DNA of 64,000 nt from Citrus sinensis. Lineage: Eukaryota; Streptophyta; Magnoliopsida; Sapindales; Rutaceae. Under the pieces are notes generated by a model, which was given only the letters and a program-made list of their open reading frames with translations, was not told the origin of the DNA and did no database searches. Location of the stretch: positions 23,267,501-23,331,500 of the forward strand of contig NC_068560.1 in NCBI RefSeq assembly GCF_022201045.2, read 5' to 3'. The translations under genes and the position numbers were made by a program. This document shows positions 15,017-29,397 of this stretch, in pieces. Position 1 is the first letter of the stretch; each line of letters opens with the position of its first letter.

Positions 15017-16007
15017 TAGGGATGGCAATGGGGAGGGGATCGATCTCTCCGTATCCATTCCTGATATTTTGCGTATATTCCCGTCCTTGTCAGAATTACT
15101 TGAGAGAATCTTCATCTCCTCCCCGAATAATAACAGGGGATTCCCGAGGGTCCCCGATCCCCAAATAACTAATACATTTTTTTTCAATTTTGAGTTAATC
15201 ATATTAAAATAAAAAATTCAAATAAAAGTAAAGTTCGAAATATATCTTACATTAATATCTATTACAAAAGTCACATACATTAAATTAGTAAGTAACGCAA
15301 CATGCAAGGAATACAAACTTCTTTTACAAACTATCATGAACAAATTAATAGTTTAATACAAAATTGTTACAAATAAAATCGAATTTAGATTTAAAATTAA
15401 CTTTTTCAATGGTGGCGTGGGCACTTTATAAATGTGGACTATTCCCTTTACAACACAATAGTTAAATCGGAGCAAATCAAAAGTAAATATTATATTAGAT
15501 TAAATTAGATTAGATATTAAAATTATGATTCGTTGTGGGCAATTATAACATCTAAAAATAAATAAAAAATAGATTTAAGTTTAAAATATTTAAAGAATAT
15601 TAAAATTTAAAAAAATATTTGGCTAATAGAATCTACTCGGTCTTTTTAATGTCCTAAATAAAAATTTAAAACTTTAATTAGTTAATTAGGCCTAAAAGTT
15701 TAATAATATAAACATTTTGATATTTTTTATTTTTACCAATATTTATAATTTTATAATTTAAATTTTATTATTTATTTACTAGTAATTTTAAAAAATTAAA
15801 ATTAAATTAAAAATTAAAATGGAGAAATGGGTAGGGGATGGGGATTTCACCTCATCTCTGTCTCCTCCCCGAATAAGAAATTGGGTAAAAAAATTTCCCC
15901 ATTCCCTCTCTGAATAAAAAATTAAGTATAAAATTATCCTCATACCCTCTCCGAATAAAAAAAATTCCCAAAAATACCCGTCCCCGTGGCGATTTTTGCC
16001 ATCCCTA
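15017..16007. mobile_element. Non-autonomous hAT-like element, copy 1
   Basis: A 991-bp element with ends TAGGGATGGCAA and its complement, flanked by a perfect 8-bp duplication CTCCTTTA (15009-15016 and 16008-16015). G-rich motifs near both ends (GGGGAGGGGA type) surround an AT-rich core. No transposase is encoded; the short open frame inside (15014-15202, minus) is recurrent in copy 2 and not convincing as a gene. The undisturbed target site can be read after psi-tRNA relics 1 and 2. A second copy lies at 47953-48956 in opposite orientation. Confidence 0.92.
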
Positions 16008-16123
16008 CTCCTTTACTCCATTAGTGCATGATACGCGGTATAAAACAGCAACACCATTAACTTTCCCACACCCTCCTTCAATAAGAGATTAAGTTGAGAA
16101 GAAAAGCCAACACTTCTTCTAAG

Positions 16124-18486
<2,363 letters not shown>

Positions 18487-19286
18487 GCTCATATGTTGTG
18501 TATACTAGGCGATTAACAATTGCCATAATATATGTACAAGCTACAATGTCTGCTAATCTATTTGACGAATAAATGTGAACTTCGATCACTATGAGTCTAT
18601 GATATCAATCTACCATTTAAATGTAAATCTGGTGAAGCCAGATTGTTCAGTAGGGGAGCGTGGTTGAACTTTGATATGTTACTTCTAGTATTCAAGAAAA
18701 TTTGCTATGAATATGTAGTATCTACTCTTCTTTTTGATAATTAGTCAGAAAATTATTCAGATGGTTATTGATGATCCCACTGAAACTTGAAAATCTAAAG
18801 CATATGCAGAGTAAAGTTGCTATTTTTTTGGGATCCTTACGTAATGGGTTAAGCTATCTATCAAGTGCTCTTTTTTTTTTTTTCCCCTCTTTTTTCTCTG
18901 ACAGCAAGGAGAAAGTCTTATGTGAGACCTCTCTACGGACCATTCAATAAGATAATGGCACATCTTTAAATTTTTTTGGCCGTGGCCCAACCATAGTTGT
19001 TATAATTGGTTGAGTTTAAAGCAAAAGTGTATATGATTACATTTATTAGATGGTCTTTTTATGGAACCACGGTGGAGACGACCTATCATAAGAATACGAA
19101 CTGGGCCCACTATCAAGTTTCAACTTTGTTTGTTATCCTCTGTTTGTTTTTTTTTTAACACCTACTTGAGCTGAACATAACTACTTGCTAAGTTTGAGAG
19201 ACACTGAACTGAACTGAACTGAACTGAACTGAAGATCTTGGAAAGTAAAAACCTGAAACAAAGAAAAGAAAGCTGCAGCAAAAAGC
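18487..19286. other. B3 to C spacer
   Basis: No gene seen. It contains a pyrimidine-rich tract near 18870-18898 and a (CTGAA)n microsatellite of about six units at 19204-19233, some 55-80 bases before the C start codon and so probably in its 5' UTR. Confidence 0.5.
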
Positions 19287-21437
19287 ATGGCAGAAGACAA
19301 GAAAATCCAAGCTCCTAGAGTGAAACTGGGCACCCAAGGACTTGAGGTAATTACCCATTTCTTTAAATAACTTTTGGAACCAACTTTTTGATAAATTTTT
19401 GGTTAATTAATTAATTAATTAAAATTTTGCGGGTTTTCAGGTTTCAAAGTTGGGGTTTGGATGTATGGGCCTGACTGGAATGTATAATTCTCCAGTCTCC
19501 GAAGAGGATGGTATCTCAATTATAAAGCATGCTTTCAATAAAGGAATTACTTTCTTTGATACTGCTGATGTATATGGAGCACATGCTAATGAAGTTCTTG
19601 TTGGAAAGGTGCATATCTGTCTCTTTTGTGGATGTATGAAATTGGTAGTAATTCTAGCACAATCTCGGAGAAATCAGAAATGTTTGTAATAGTCCTTTGT
19701 TTTTTGCCTTTTTTAAGGAACTGGTATATAGTGACTTCAGCACATTGTTAATGATACTGTTAGGAGTTGTTAGAATTTTGTGTGGTTAACTGGAAAAGGT
19801 TCACTCCTGTTCAGGCCTTGAAGCAGTTGCCGAGGAAAAAAATACAACTAGCCTCGAAGTTTGGTGTTGTATCAATGGCACCTACTAGTGTGATTGTGAA
19901 GGGTACCCCTGAGTATGTGCGCTCGTGTTGTGAAGCTAGCTTGAAGCGCCTTGGTGTGGATTACATTGATTTGTATTATCAGCATAGAGTAGATCCGTCA
20001 GTACCTATAGAAGACACGGTGTGTGATTCTCTTCCAACCTCATTAAATGTAAACTTCCATAATCAATTACGATATTGGGACTGTCAGCAAACTCGTTCCT
20101 CTTCATTTCAATTATGGCAGGATCTAGCTTGCAGAACATATTAAGAATTTCTTTTTCTTTGTATTGTAGATTGGTGAACTTAAGATGCTGGTGGTTGAGG
20201 GAAAAATCAAATACATTGGATTATCTGAGGCCAGCCCAGATACAATTAGGAGGGCGCATGCAGTTCATCCCATCACAGCTGTACAAATGGAATGGTCCCT
20301 CTTGACACGTGACATCGAGGAAGAGATAATCCCACTTTGCAGGTTTATTCAAATTGTAGTAAAATCAATTCTTAGTAGTCTCTTCATACATATAACTCTG
20401 AAAGAGTACGATACATAATTATCTGTTTTTATCTAGAGACTTAATTCTTTTATCAAATGTTCTATGGATATTATTTTTTAAAAATTCTTACTTGAATAGA
20501 TTTTGTGTGGATTTATACATACTCTATATTAATTTACCCTGGATAATAAGGTTTGATGGTTGATGCGTCCTTGCTCTACAATGTGATAATTTTCTAACTA
20601 ATATGTTATTCTCAAATATGGGGCTGCCATCTTGATCATTTGAGTATGCAGAGAGCTTGGCATTGGAATAGTACCATACAGCCCTCTTGGTCGAGGGCTT
20701 TTGGGTGGCAAAGCTGTTGTGGAAAGTTTGCCTGCTAACAGCTTTTTGGTATGTTTTCATCAAAATATCATTCCACATTTTGTTTTGTAATATAGCAATT
20801 GCATCCAAAATTTTACATGTAATCTGTTTTATAAGATCTCCCATCCTCGGTTCACGGGAGAGAACTTGGGAAAGAACAAGCAGATTTATGCTCGCGTAGA
20901 GAACCTTGCTAAAAGGAACAAATGCACTCCTGCGCAGCTATCACTGGCATGGCTGCTCAGACAAGGGGATGATATTGTACCAATTCCTGGTGCGTAAGTT
21001 TATTCCCTGTCTTCATCAATATGAACTAGTGTGTGTTTGCTACTTTCAGTTTGAAAACAATGATGAATCTCTTATGAAGGCATTTGAGAGAAGTGACAAT
21101 ATAAGAAAGTCATCTACACTAGATAACCTTTGAGTAGTAATAAGGGATTGGCCTGCTTGAAGAAATTTATAGATCTGTATAAAACTCAGTTGATTGAGAT
21201 GATATCAGCAATGGCAATATTATTTACAGTCATTTACTTGGAATTTCAGGGACGACTAAGATTAAGAACTTGGATGAAAATATTGGTTCCTTAATGATGA
21301 AACTTACAAAGGAGGATATGAAAGAAATTTTGAATTTTGTACCCATAGAAGAGGTAGCTGGAGACAGAACCTATGGTGGCATGCTGAAAGTGACCTGGAA
21401 GTTCACAAACACACCTCCTAAAGACTGCAAGGCCTGA
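19287..21437 (+). CDS. Aldo-keto reductase C
   Basis: AKR of 347 aa, the last array member. Exons: 19287-19346, 19441-19608, 19815-20018, 20170-20342, 20652-20748, 20836-20989, 21250-21437; 1044 nt, all GT-AG. The tetrad is D60, Y65, K91, H133. It is the most diverged copy: ASKFG instead of ATKFG, a [13 protein letters not shown] loop in exon 3, [19 protein letters not shown] where the others have SLWTRD, and [10 protein letters not shown] at exon 6. The loop changes lie near the expected cofactor and substrate pocket, so a different substrate range is possible (inference). No lesion is visible. Confidence 0.93.
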
Positions 21438-21883
21438 ACTTAAAATAGTTGGAATACAGGCAATCTTACATTCTCACTTTGTGTTTGGATGCAATATTTT
21501 ATGCCTACAAGTTAATTATTGCCGAAATTTATGAGCTATCAACTATATGCTTTTGTGATAGACTTTTTTTTTAATGAATAACTGTAAACTTCGAAGAAAG
21601 ACTAGGAATGATCTTCTTGGTATGTTACAACCTGAATTCAAGAAAGTTTCAGTAACTGTTTATCAAATCCACTCTTGGAAAAAAAAAAAAAAAAGGATTC
21701 CAAAATGGTAAAATACGAATTCTGGTTAAAACAATTTTCCTGGCTTTGCTTCATCAACAAGTGCAGGTTGAGAGTCACAAGAGTTATTAATCATAACCAC
21801 TTGACCTATCATATATCTTGCAGAAAGCACTTATCTAATTAAAGCAGATCCTAAATTTGATTAACCATAACCACTTTGACCTA
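21438..21883. other. Convergent 3' spacer, AKR C and BAHD gene
   Basis: No gene seen. Contains an A15-type run near 21679 and the shared 3' ends of two convergent genes. Confidence 0.5.
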
Positions 21884-24403
21884 TCATATACTACGAAGGA
21901 GCATTGTTGGCTTTAGGCGCAAGATAGATTGATCCTCGCACAGCTTAGCAGTCTCCTCCTCCGGCAAAGTCACCATCACAGTTCTTGCAAGTCCCGCTTC
22001 TGCTGAAGGCATCACAAGAATCAACCCTTCACCTTCAGCATTCCCTACATGGCATGAGACGTGGACAGGCTTTGCACTATCAAAATTCATTGAGTACATC
22101 ACAGATTGGTCGCCAATAATCATGTGCTCCACGCTAACACAAGTGAATTCAGGTCCATACATTGCAAAAGGTGGTGCATACTTCCCTCCCTCTTCCTTCT
22201 GCAAATCAAGCCAATGTAAAGTTGCCCAAAACTCCTCTTCCTTGAGACCTGACACATGGCAATGAACCAACTCCGCCACACGTCCTAACATGCTGCAATC
22301 CATCTCTTCTTCGTTTAGCGATAGAAGTGAAAAATTCAAAGCATTGCCAAAGTAGCCATAAGGTAGTGGTTCTTGCAGCAGCCTCCTAAAGTCTACACAA
22401 AGTGAGAGGGAATGTGTATGATCATCATGTTTGGGGCCCTTTAAGTGCACAACCCGAATCCAAAACAATGCAGCTAGCAAATCAAATGGGGAGGCATCAG
22501 GGCACTTGTCGTGGATTTCAGATAAACATTGCTTGACCACAGAATCAGAAAACTTGAAAGTGGCTGTGGACATTTTCACTGATGGGGTCTGTTTCTGTAA
22601 CTTGGCCTCCAAGTAACTAGTAGATTTAGAATTATTGACTGAAAACTTCTTGTCAGGAGGTGCCGGTGGCTTGAAGAAGGGCGGAAAGGTGATGGCTTGG
22701 CCGTGGTGAGATTCAGAAAATGCCTTGAAGAGTAAGATTAGACTGGTTAGGTCTCCATGCATGTGGGTGCAGCTAAGTCCGATGGCTACACCTCCTCCTT
22801 CAAAGTCGTTTAACTGTAAAGCCATATATATCTGTTAATAGTGTATGGAAAGTGCCTTCTGAATAATCAGAAACAAGTTTTTGAAAGTGGTGTCTAGAGA
22901 AGTCAAGTATGAAATATGAAGATTTACACAAAAAGCGACTTTACTTTACAGCACTTTTTACGAAATTACTTTGAAAAGCATTCCGAACCCAGCACAGGGA
23001 AAATCATTTATATTAAATTTCAACATGCTCTTGTTAAATAATTGAATTTAATTATATTGTAATTTATTTTTTTAAAAATATTATATGATTGTATTTACAA
23101 GATGCAATAAGCCTATTTAAATGTTTTATGTTCATATATAATATAAAAGTATTCAATGTCTTAATGGTGCTCGCAACATTATGCACACTACTTATAATTT
23201 ATAAATGAGATTTTGTTGATGTTACCTAGTTGATGAAAAAAATTGTGTTAGATGGTAGAATAGTGAATCACGCTGTCGGATTATGGTGGGTCTCACATTA
23301 GGATTCATCAAAATTCATATCATAAAATAATGAATCTCAAAATTTTGACATTTGAGAAAGTATTAATGGCCGGCCTTTCTCTTTCCTAAATATTTCTCCG
23401 ACATTGGGGGCTCATTTTCCAAGTGCTTGGAACATTTATAAATATTGTTGTTGCATTAAATGAAAATCACTGTCCCTATAAAAAATTAAATTAAATTAAG
23501 GGTAAAAGTCCATTTAATTTTTGTATTATAAAAAAGTAATATTATAAAAATAAACTAAAAAAATAAAAAATAATAATATGGGTATCAATATTTTAACGGC
23601 AGAAATATTTCGAGATATTTTAAAAAATATAAAGATTAAATAGATACTAATCTTAAAATACAAGAACTAAATAAATTTTTACTCTTAAATTAAGAGCCAC
23701 GACCCATAAGATGTTTGGCACCACGCCTAACACCTTTATTAATATGGGGTGATACTGTGCATAACCAAACTTAGGCATGGTGGGTTCGAAAGTCCTTTGC
23801 AAAATTAATTCCAATAAAAGTGCTTTTTTAATATAAGTGTCTATCATGGAAAGACTATATTTCAAACAACCCTAATTTGAACAAAACTTAGGTACTAAAA
23901 GCCATCTCCAATCACAAAGTTTTGTACATAATTATTTGCATTAAACAAAAGCAAATCCGACCCAACAAGAAATGGAGTACCTGAATCCGGAAAGGAGACC
24001 AAGTATTAGGAACCTCAGGCATATCTTCCCAGACCGTTAGATCTCTCTCCTCATTCCCATCAGCAGATCTCAGCCATTCATCAAGCGTAATTCCAACTCT
24101 AGCTCTCAAAACCCGGACTCCAGCGTCATTACACTTGACCGCCCAATTACCCGCATCATCTCGGGTCAACCGGGCCGTAACAGGCGGGTACGAAGACAAA
24201 ACTTCGGACAGCGTCACCCTTATTGGGTCCATATCAAACGACCCAAATGGGCTTTTCTCGTAGTAAAAAATAACATGGATTGTGTGATGACCCATGGCGT
24301 GATCCAAACGGGTTAACGGGTAAGTCTCGACCGACGCTGATGGCCCGCTGGATACTTGTGTTAGAACTGAATGTACATTGACCCGGCTCTTTTGATCACC
24401 CAT
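21884..24403 (-). CDS. BAHD-fold protein, CER2/CER26-like
   Basis: Two exons on the minus strand: 24403-23981 (141 codons, starting MGDQKSRVNVHS) and 22813-21884 (309 codons plus stop), joined in phase 0 across a 1.17-kb GT-AG intron; 450 aa, the usual BAHD length. The acyltransferase HXXXD motif is present as HMHGD (H158-D162). The second BAHD signature, DFGWG, is absent: the place is taken by NFDSAKPVHVSCHVG. Loss of DFGWG, together with VKCNDAGVRVLRARVGITLDEW, points to the ECERIFERUM2/CER26/Glossy2 clade. Members act in the ER with the CER6 condensing enzyme to lengthen very-long-chain fatty acyl chains beyond C28 for cuticular wax. An orthodox acyltransferase is the less likely alternative. 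Confidence 0.85.
23497..23687. mobile_element. MITE-like inverted-repeat element in BAHD intron
   Basis: About 190 bp inside the BAHD-gene intron whose two ends are imperfect inverted repeats of roughly 30 bases (left 23497-23530, right 23655-23687), flanked by AAATTAA-like sequence on both sides. AT-rich and non-coding. Class not assigned. Confidence 0.5.
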
Positions 24404-25894
24404 TTTTGAGAGAAACGAGAATGTGAACTGTGTAAAGAGAATTTTGTGAGTAAGAAATTCTTTTTCGCATTGTTGATTTATATGGAGGAGGAGGTATTTG
24501 ATTGGGTCCATTAAAGTGGAAATGGGTGTTTGTTGAATTTCATTAATGGCGCGGCTGCAATATGTAAACAAACTTAGGTGGCTGGCTGTGATGTGCATTA
24601 ATGGTAAGATAAGGTAAAACTATCCCATTTATTAAATGAATTATTTTATATTTACAATACGGACCTCATTATCATCCATAACATGTAACAGCATTAAAAG
24701 AATTGACGAAGGAATCAATAGCATCGTGCCACGTGCAGCTGTTATAAAATCCTATCAGCAAGGATTAAAAAAAATCAGAAGTTTATGAGATCCATTTTTT
24801 TTTTTCTGAGTTAAGAGTAAATACTAGAACATCACTTATGGATTTTATGCATTATCCTGCCTCTCCATTAACCAACTCAGAAACACAATCCCTTGTTGAT
24901 GTGGACTATTGGGGGAGCGGAGCAAGAAATAGTGTGCTTTTCAAAAAATAGGATGAAGATATAAAAAGGGTTTTTGCTAAAGTTGAAGCTGCTTCACTGC
25001 TTGTGCATCATTGAAAGTCGTCAACAAGGCATCAATTTTTAACTCCCCGCTGATGCAAGCTTTAAGTACATTTCATGGTCGTCTCCCCCCTGAAAATTGG
25101 TATAAATTAAATGATGAAACTGTAGCGTTTAATCAGAAACGAAGGGTAGGAGTTGGTGATGTTAAAATTCTAGAGGTGAACTTATGGCTGCTGCTCTGAA
25201 AACCATGAGCTTCAATGGCGCTGTTGAGGTGACATAATGTTTGTTACATAATTATGTGACTTAACCCCAGCCTCGTAACACTCATTTAATAATCAATCTT
25301 GTGATAGACACATGACATCAAGCCATAAGTTCATTAATAACACAATTAATTATTTGACTAACCATATGTTTTCAACGATTTCTCGCTAGGATCCATTTTG
25401 AATCAATTGAGTGGTGCTCATTGAATCCAACTCAAATCTGATTCAAACAAATAAATTTATATTTGAGGAGAGTTTGTGGTAAGTTTGTGTTTAGGTGTCT
25501 TTTAAAAGAACTCTAATACAACACCATCACAATCTCAAACAAAACATAGCATAAAACTAAATCCAACTTAACTAAATCAGCAAATTTACTTCACAATTGA
25601 CCCAATCGAACTAAATCCCACTTAACTTCCATATCACTAACTACAGCATCCAATAAACCTTAGAAACAAAAAGCAGAGAAATTTCTAATAAAAAAAGCAT
25701 AGCTTTTTCATACAGTTTGATACCTGAACAATGACAGTCAGACTTATTATTTCACAATTGACACAAGATAACCTAAAATTAGACTTGCATTTCATAAATA
25801 TATATACAGAAAAAACATCTTGATCTCAAACAAAACATACCATTCATATCATCAATTAAATCTAACTCAACCTCCACATCATCAACTACAACAT
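24404..25894. other. Intergenic region with local duplicated segment
   Basis: 5' flank of the CER2-like gene, then non-coding AT-rich sequence. A stretch around 25526-25690 recurs in diverged form around 25824-25920 (shared start ATCTCAAACAAAACATA), suggesting a local duplication. No gene can be supported. Confidence 0.45.
24730..24735. promoter_or_regulatory. G-box upstream of the CER2-like gene
   Basis: CACGTG about 330 bases before the start codon of the minus-strand BAHD-fold gene. A candidate bZIP/bHLH site; function inferred. Confidence 0.35.
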
Positions 25895-26260
25895 TCAAAG
25901 AAAACAGTAGAAACAAAAACACACCTTTCCATAAACTTGAGCAAATCCAAAGGCATCAATTTTCTCCAATTGCTCCAAGCCTTTGACTCGTCCAATCTCA
26001 CAATCTTCACTCATCTCCATCTCACTCCTCTTCTCATTTCTACTCAATCCCAAATCAGTCCAAAACACAATCCCAACAAAGAACAAATAAAACCCAACAA
26101 ACCCGACAGCTTGCCAAACAAAAATCTCCCCACTCAAGTACACATAAAACAACAACAAAGCAGCCACCAAGTAAATAAGAGGGGGAAATGCCGCCAAAAG
26201 ATCATAATCCAAGCTTTTGCAAAAAAGAATTAAGTTTTTAAAATTCCAAGCAACATTCAT
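25895..26260 (-). CDS. Possible small two-span membrane protein
   Basis: Single open frame of 121 codons, ATG at 26260. Residues about 22-45 (LLAAFPPLIYLVAALLLFYV region) and 48-68 (FVWQAVGFVGFYLFFVGIVF region) look like membrane spans; an acidic and basic tail follows (NEKRSEMEMSEDCEIGRVKG). A GT dinucleotide after the codons for AQVYGK could be a splice donor, so the last residues may be intron. It ends some 120 bases from the SPC3 stop, on the same strand. I do not recognise the family; the amino-acid pattern favours a real peptide over chance, but expression is unknown. Confidence 0.4.
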   Translation of the reverse strand: MNVAWNFKNLILFCKSLDYDLLAAFPPLIYLVAALLLFYVYLSGEIFVWQAVGFVGFYLFFVGIVFWTDLGLSRNEKRSEMEMSEDCEIGRVKGLEQLEKIDAFGFAQVYGKVCFCFYCFL

Positions 26261-26377
26261 GTTCTCAATTTATAGAACAAGAAAATTCTTCTATTTCTAG
26301 TTTCTAGTTCAGCTGACATTCAACAGTCCCTTAAAGAAAGCTAAAGTTACGGGAAAGACATACACTCAACAGATTCA

Positions 26378-28200
26378 CTATCTGTAATCCTCAGGCAAGT
26401 GATATCCAGACATGACTATTTTGTTGGCAAACATCTTGCCGGTCTTGGGCATGACGTGCCAGTGCAATGTCAAGTTGAATTCTTTACCTCGAAGATTGTG
26501 TCCCTGGATAGGAAAATAAAGGAAGCTGAACATTGAATTTTCCATACAATAAGGAAATTGCTTAAGTTGGTTGATGAACGTTTGTACAGAATGAGAAAAA
26601 TTAATCAGAGAGGATGTCGTACCTGATCAATGAAACGATATTTGTTCGAGGTATGAATGGAAAACTTAGCAAACTCTTTTGCAGGTATTATAGCATCCCA
26701 AAGAGACACCTGCAACACAATATGCAAGATCAATCCAGCGGTGGGCATAATTTTGAGCATATATAACCGGAGATATGGAAAATACTCAGAAATTAGCATG
26801 CCAGACGATATTGGCAAAAGGTGGATGTTCATGAACAGGAAACACAAAAAGGCTGCTCATTCTAGCAACCATTAATTAACTCAAGAGTTCATAATCTAGA
26901 TCGCATTTTACAATATCAAAGAAAGCACAAAAACTAAAACAATGATACTTCAGAAAACACATGCACTCAAATGCCTAGAGCTTACTTGGTTTAAGGCATT
27001 CTTTGGGGTTTCATACTCAGCTGCCACAAAAATGAAAAGCTGCAAAAGTGGTACGGAGATGAATCGATGTCAAAAATCAGCTTTAAGATTACTCAGAAAC
27101 ACAATAAAGTAGAATCTTTCCAAAATTATATAAATCAATAACAATATCTTGAATAGTAAACCTGTTTTGTGTTCCATGTAAATAGTGATTGCAAGTCAGC
27201 TGTTATATTCAATGTCAGGCTGACCTACATACAATGAAAAGCACTCCCTGAGAATGAAGTCAAGAATATTGTAGAATCCAGCAAACTTATGCAACAAAAA
27301 CAAGCGTAGTGGAAGAAATCACGAATATATTAGGATAATATGATATAGATCAACAAAAACTAATATTCATAAGTCAAAATTATCAATATGTTTAGTCATT
27401 AACTTTTGCTTCTTTGTATGAAAAAGCAGTAAACCCAAAGCTACCACAGCATGCTACCAAAACAAAATTGAAGCTTCTATTCCACCACTAATCAAAATAG
27501 GCATTAGAAACAACTGGAATGTGAGGCCGTAATGCAGATGAAAAGACAGACAGTTAGCTTTCAGTCAGTAGGTCGTTTTTCCTAATAATTTTCAGTCTTT
27601 AAGAAGTATCAGGCAAAAGAAATAACAACACAAGGAAGGTTTATTAAAAATTTTCATTTGCTTTCACTAGTAAGAGGAATTGAAAACGGTTCTTTCAGCT
27701 ATCTTATTCCTGAGAACTATCAACAATTACACTAATTACTCACACAATCAACCAAAAAAAACAAATTTTTCGAAACAATTTCGTAACTGTAATCAATAAC
27801 GCAACAATAATCATATTAAAGCACACAAATTTCCCATAAAATTGAAAATATCACATGGCCCCTGATTAATTTCTTAAACTAAGCAATAAAAAAAATCCAA
27901 TTACCTCGTCGTTTCCATGTGGCTGCTTCTGAAACCAATTGATATTCAATATCTACAATCACCAAAAACAAAAACCCAGATGCCAAATCAATCAAAAACG
28001 CAAAAATTCAGAACCTTTAACAGATCTAACACAAAATGCAACAGCGATCATGAAAAAGTCAAAGGAAAGTTGACCTCAATTTGAGCGGAGGGAGAGGGAG
28101 TGTTAAGGTTATCAGAAAGAGAAGCGATGGCGCACATTAGCGCCAGAATCGTCACGGCGAACGTCAGCAGAGCGTTGGCTCTGTACCCAAACGAATGCAT
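26378..28200 (-). CDS. SPC3: Signal peptidase complex subunit 3
   Basis: Subunit of the ER signal peptidase complex, which removes signal peptides from secretory proteins during translocation; a type II membrane protein with a lumenal domain. Six minus-strand exons: 28200-28075, 27952-27905, 27224-27162, 27039-26986, 26709-26623, 26503-26378; 168 codons including stop, 167 aa, all GT-AG and phase 0. The N-terminus [20 protein letters not shown] contains the single membrane segment (about residues 10-28). [36 protein letters not shown] and [11 protein letters not shown] are family hallmarks, and the C-terminal exon ends in a [13 protein letters not shown] motif. Length equals the plant family norm. 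No lesion is seen. Confidence 0.93.
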
Positions 28201-29397
28201 TTTTTTCTTTTTTCCTGTTTTTGTTCCCTGCCGCTGTTGCAGCTGCTGTCGTTTGATTTTTGGTCTGAGAGAGAAGTTAAAATCAACGGAAATAAAAATA
28301 AAAGAGTTCTGCCAGATGCCACTATCACGCGCCATTATAGACCCCCCCAAAAAAAAAGCAATTAAAAATTTAATAAAAAATAATAGAGAAATGCTAAGAA
28401 ATCGGAAACTCTATCCGCTTATCCACTCTCACCCACTCCCCTCCTTCTTCGTCGTTTTCTACTTGTGCCAATTGACATCACTGACCAAATGAATATGCTA
28501 ACTGAGGCTTTCTTCCAATACAAAATCAAAGCAGAGGAATATCATCACAAAGATTAAGTACACTGTAAAAGTCAGAATTTTTATTCATAAAAAGCTTCAG
28601 CCTTTTTCCGTTTAATGTATATAATAAAAACAGAGGTACTCTGTTCTCAAGTCATCGAATCAATCAAAAGCTAACGCCCCCCCCCCCCCCCCTCCCCAGT
28701 GAACCAGTTGCTTATCTCCTCCAATAAAATTTTGTTCATTCATTCGGAAGAGCAGATAAGCAAGGTCGTAAAAGGAACAAGAAACCCACAAAAACAGAAA
28801 TTTTGCATGCATTATCACAGAACAATGACAAATCTACCAAGAATAATAAGGAGAGTGTAAACAGAGGAAGAAGAAATCCAGGGAATTACCCTGAAGACAA
28901 GGAGGAGATTTGGATAACCAGAAGGAGTCAAGAAGCTCAGAAGAAAAAGGGTAGCTTTTCGTTTCTATGCAAATTGTAAAGTGGCGACGTTTTGGCAGCC
29001 ACAGACACTATTATTCGTGGGGTAGCAAAAACGACGAAAGGAAACTGTCGTACGGGTCAAAAGCACCGTGACCGTCAAACAGTTATTTTCCCAGCTCCCA
29101 GCCAAAAAATACAATTCAGAAACAAACAAAAGCGAGATTCCACGTGGCCAATGCTCATTGGCAAGAACAACAACGAGGCGAAGCTGATTGGCCAGCATGT
29201 GCAAGAAACACGTAAAAGTTAGTCACTAGTCAAGTCGTCGTTGCCTAGCCTCCAGTTTCGTGCTTGACTCCTCGCCCAGTTTCAGGGGTATTAATTAATG
29301 TGTAATTTTGTACATTTACGTTTGTTATTTTGAGAAAAATGACGTCGTTTAGTAGACTCGATCATTTTGCTTTCTATATGTTGAAACGATGATGCAG
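28201..29397. other. Region between SPC3 and ERDJ3B pseudogene
   Basis: Upstream region of SPC3. It contains a C-run of 16 bases at 28677-28692 and, at about 29140-29200, a compact promoter-like cluster of CCACGTGG followed by CCAAT and two inverted CCAAT (ATTGG) boxes. A possible minus-strand non-coding exon near 28885-28980 (splice-donor-like CAG/GGTAAT) may be a distal SPC3 5' UTR exon. No coding gene is supported. Confidence 0.4.

Noticed and set aside
25820-26233. 137-codon plus-strand frame rich in Gln, Asn, Ser and Lys
   Set aside because: Low-complexity antisense of the more plausible membrane-protein frame on the minus strand.
28100-28492. 130-codon plus-strand frame over the SPC3 first exon
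   Set aside because: Antisense to a well-supported exon; no family resemblance.
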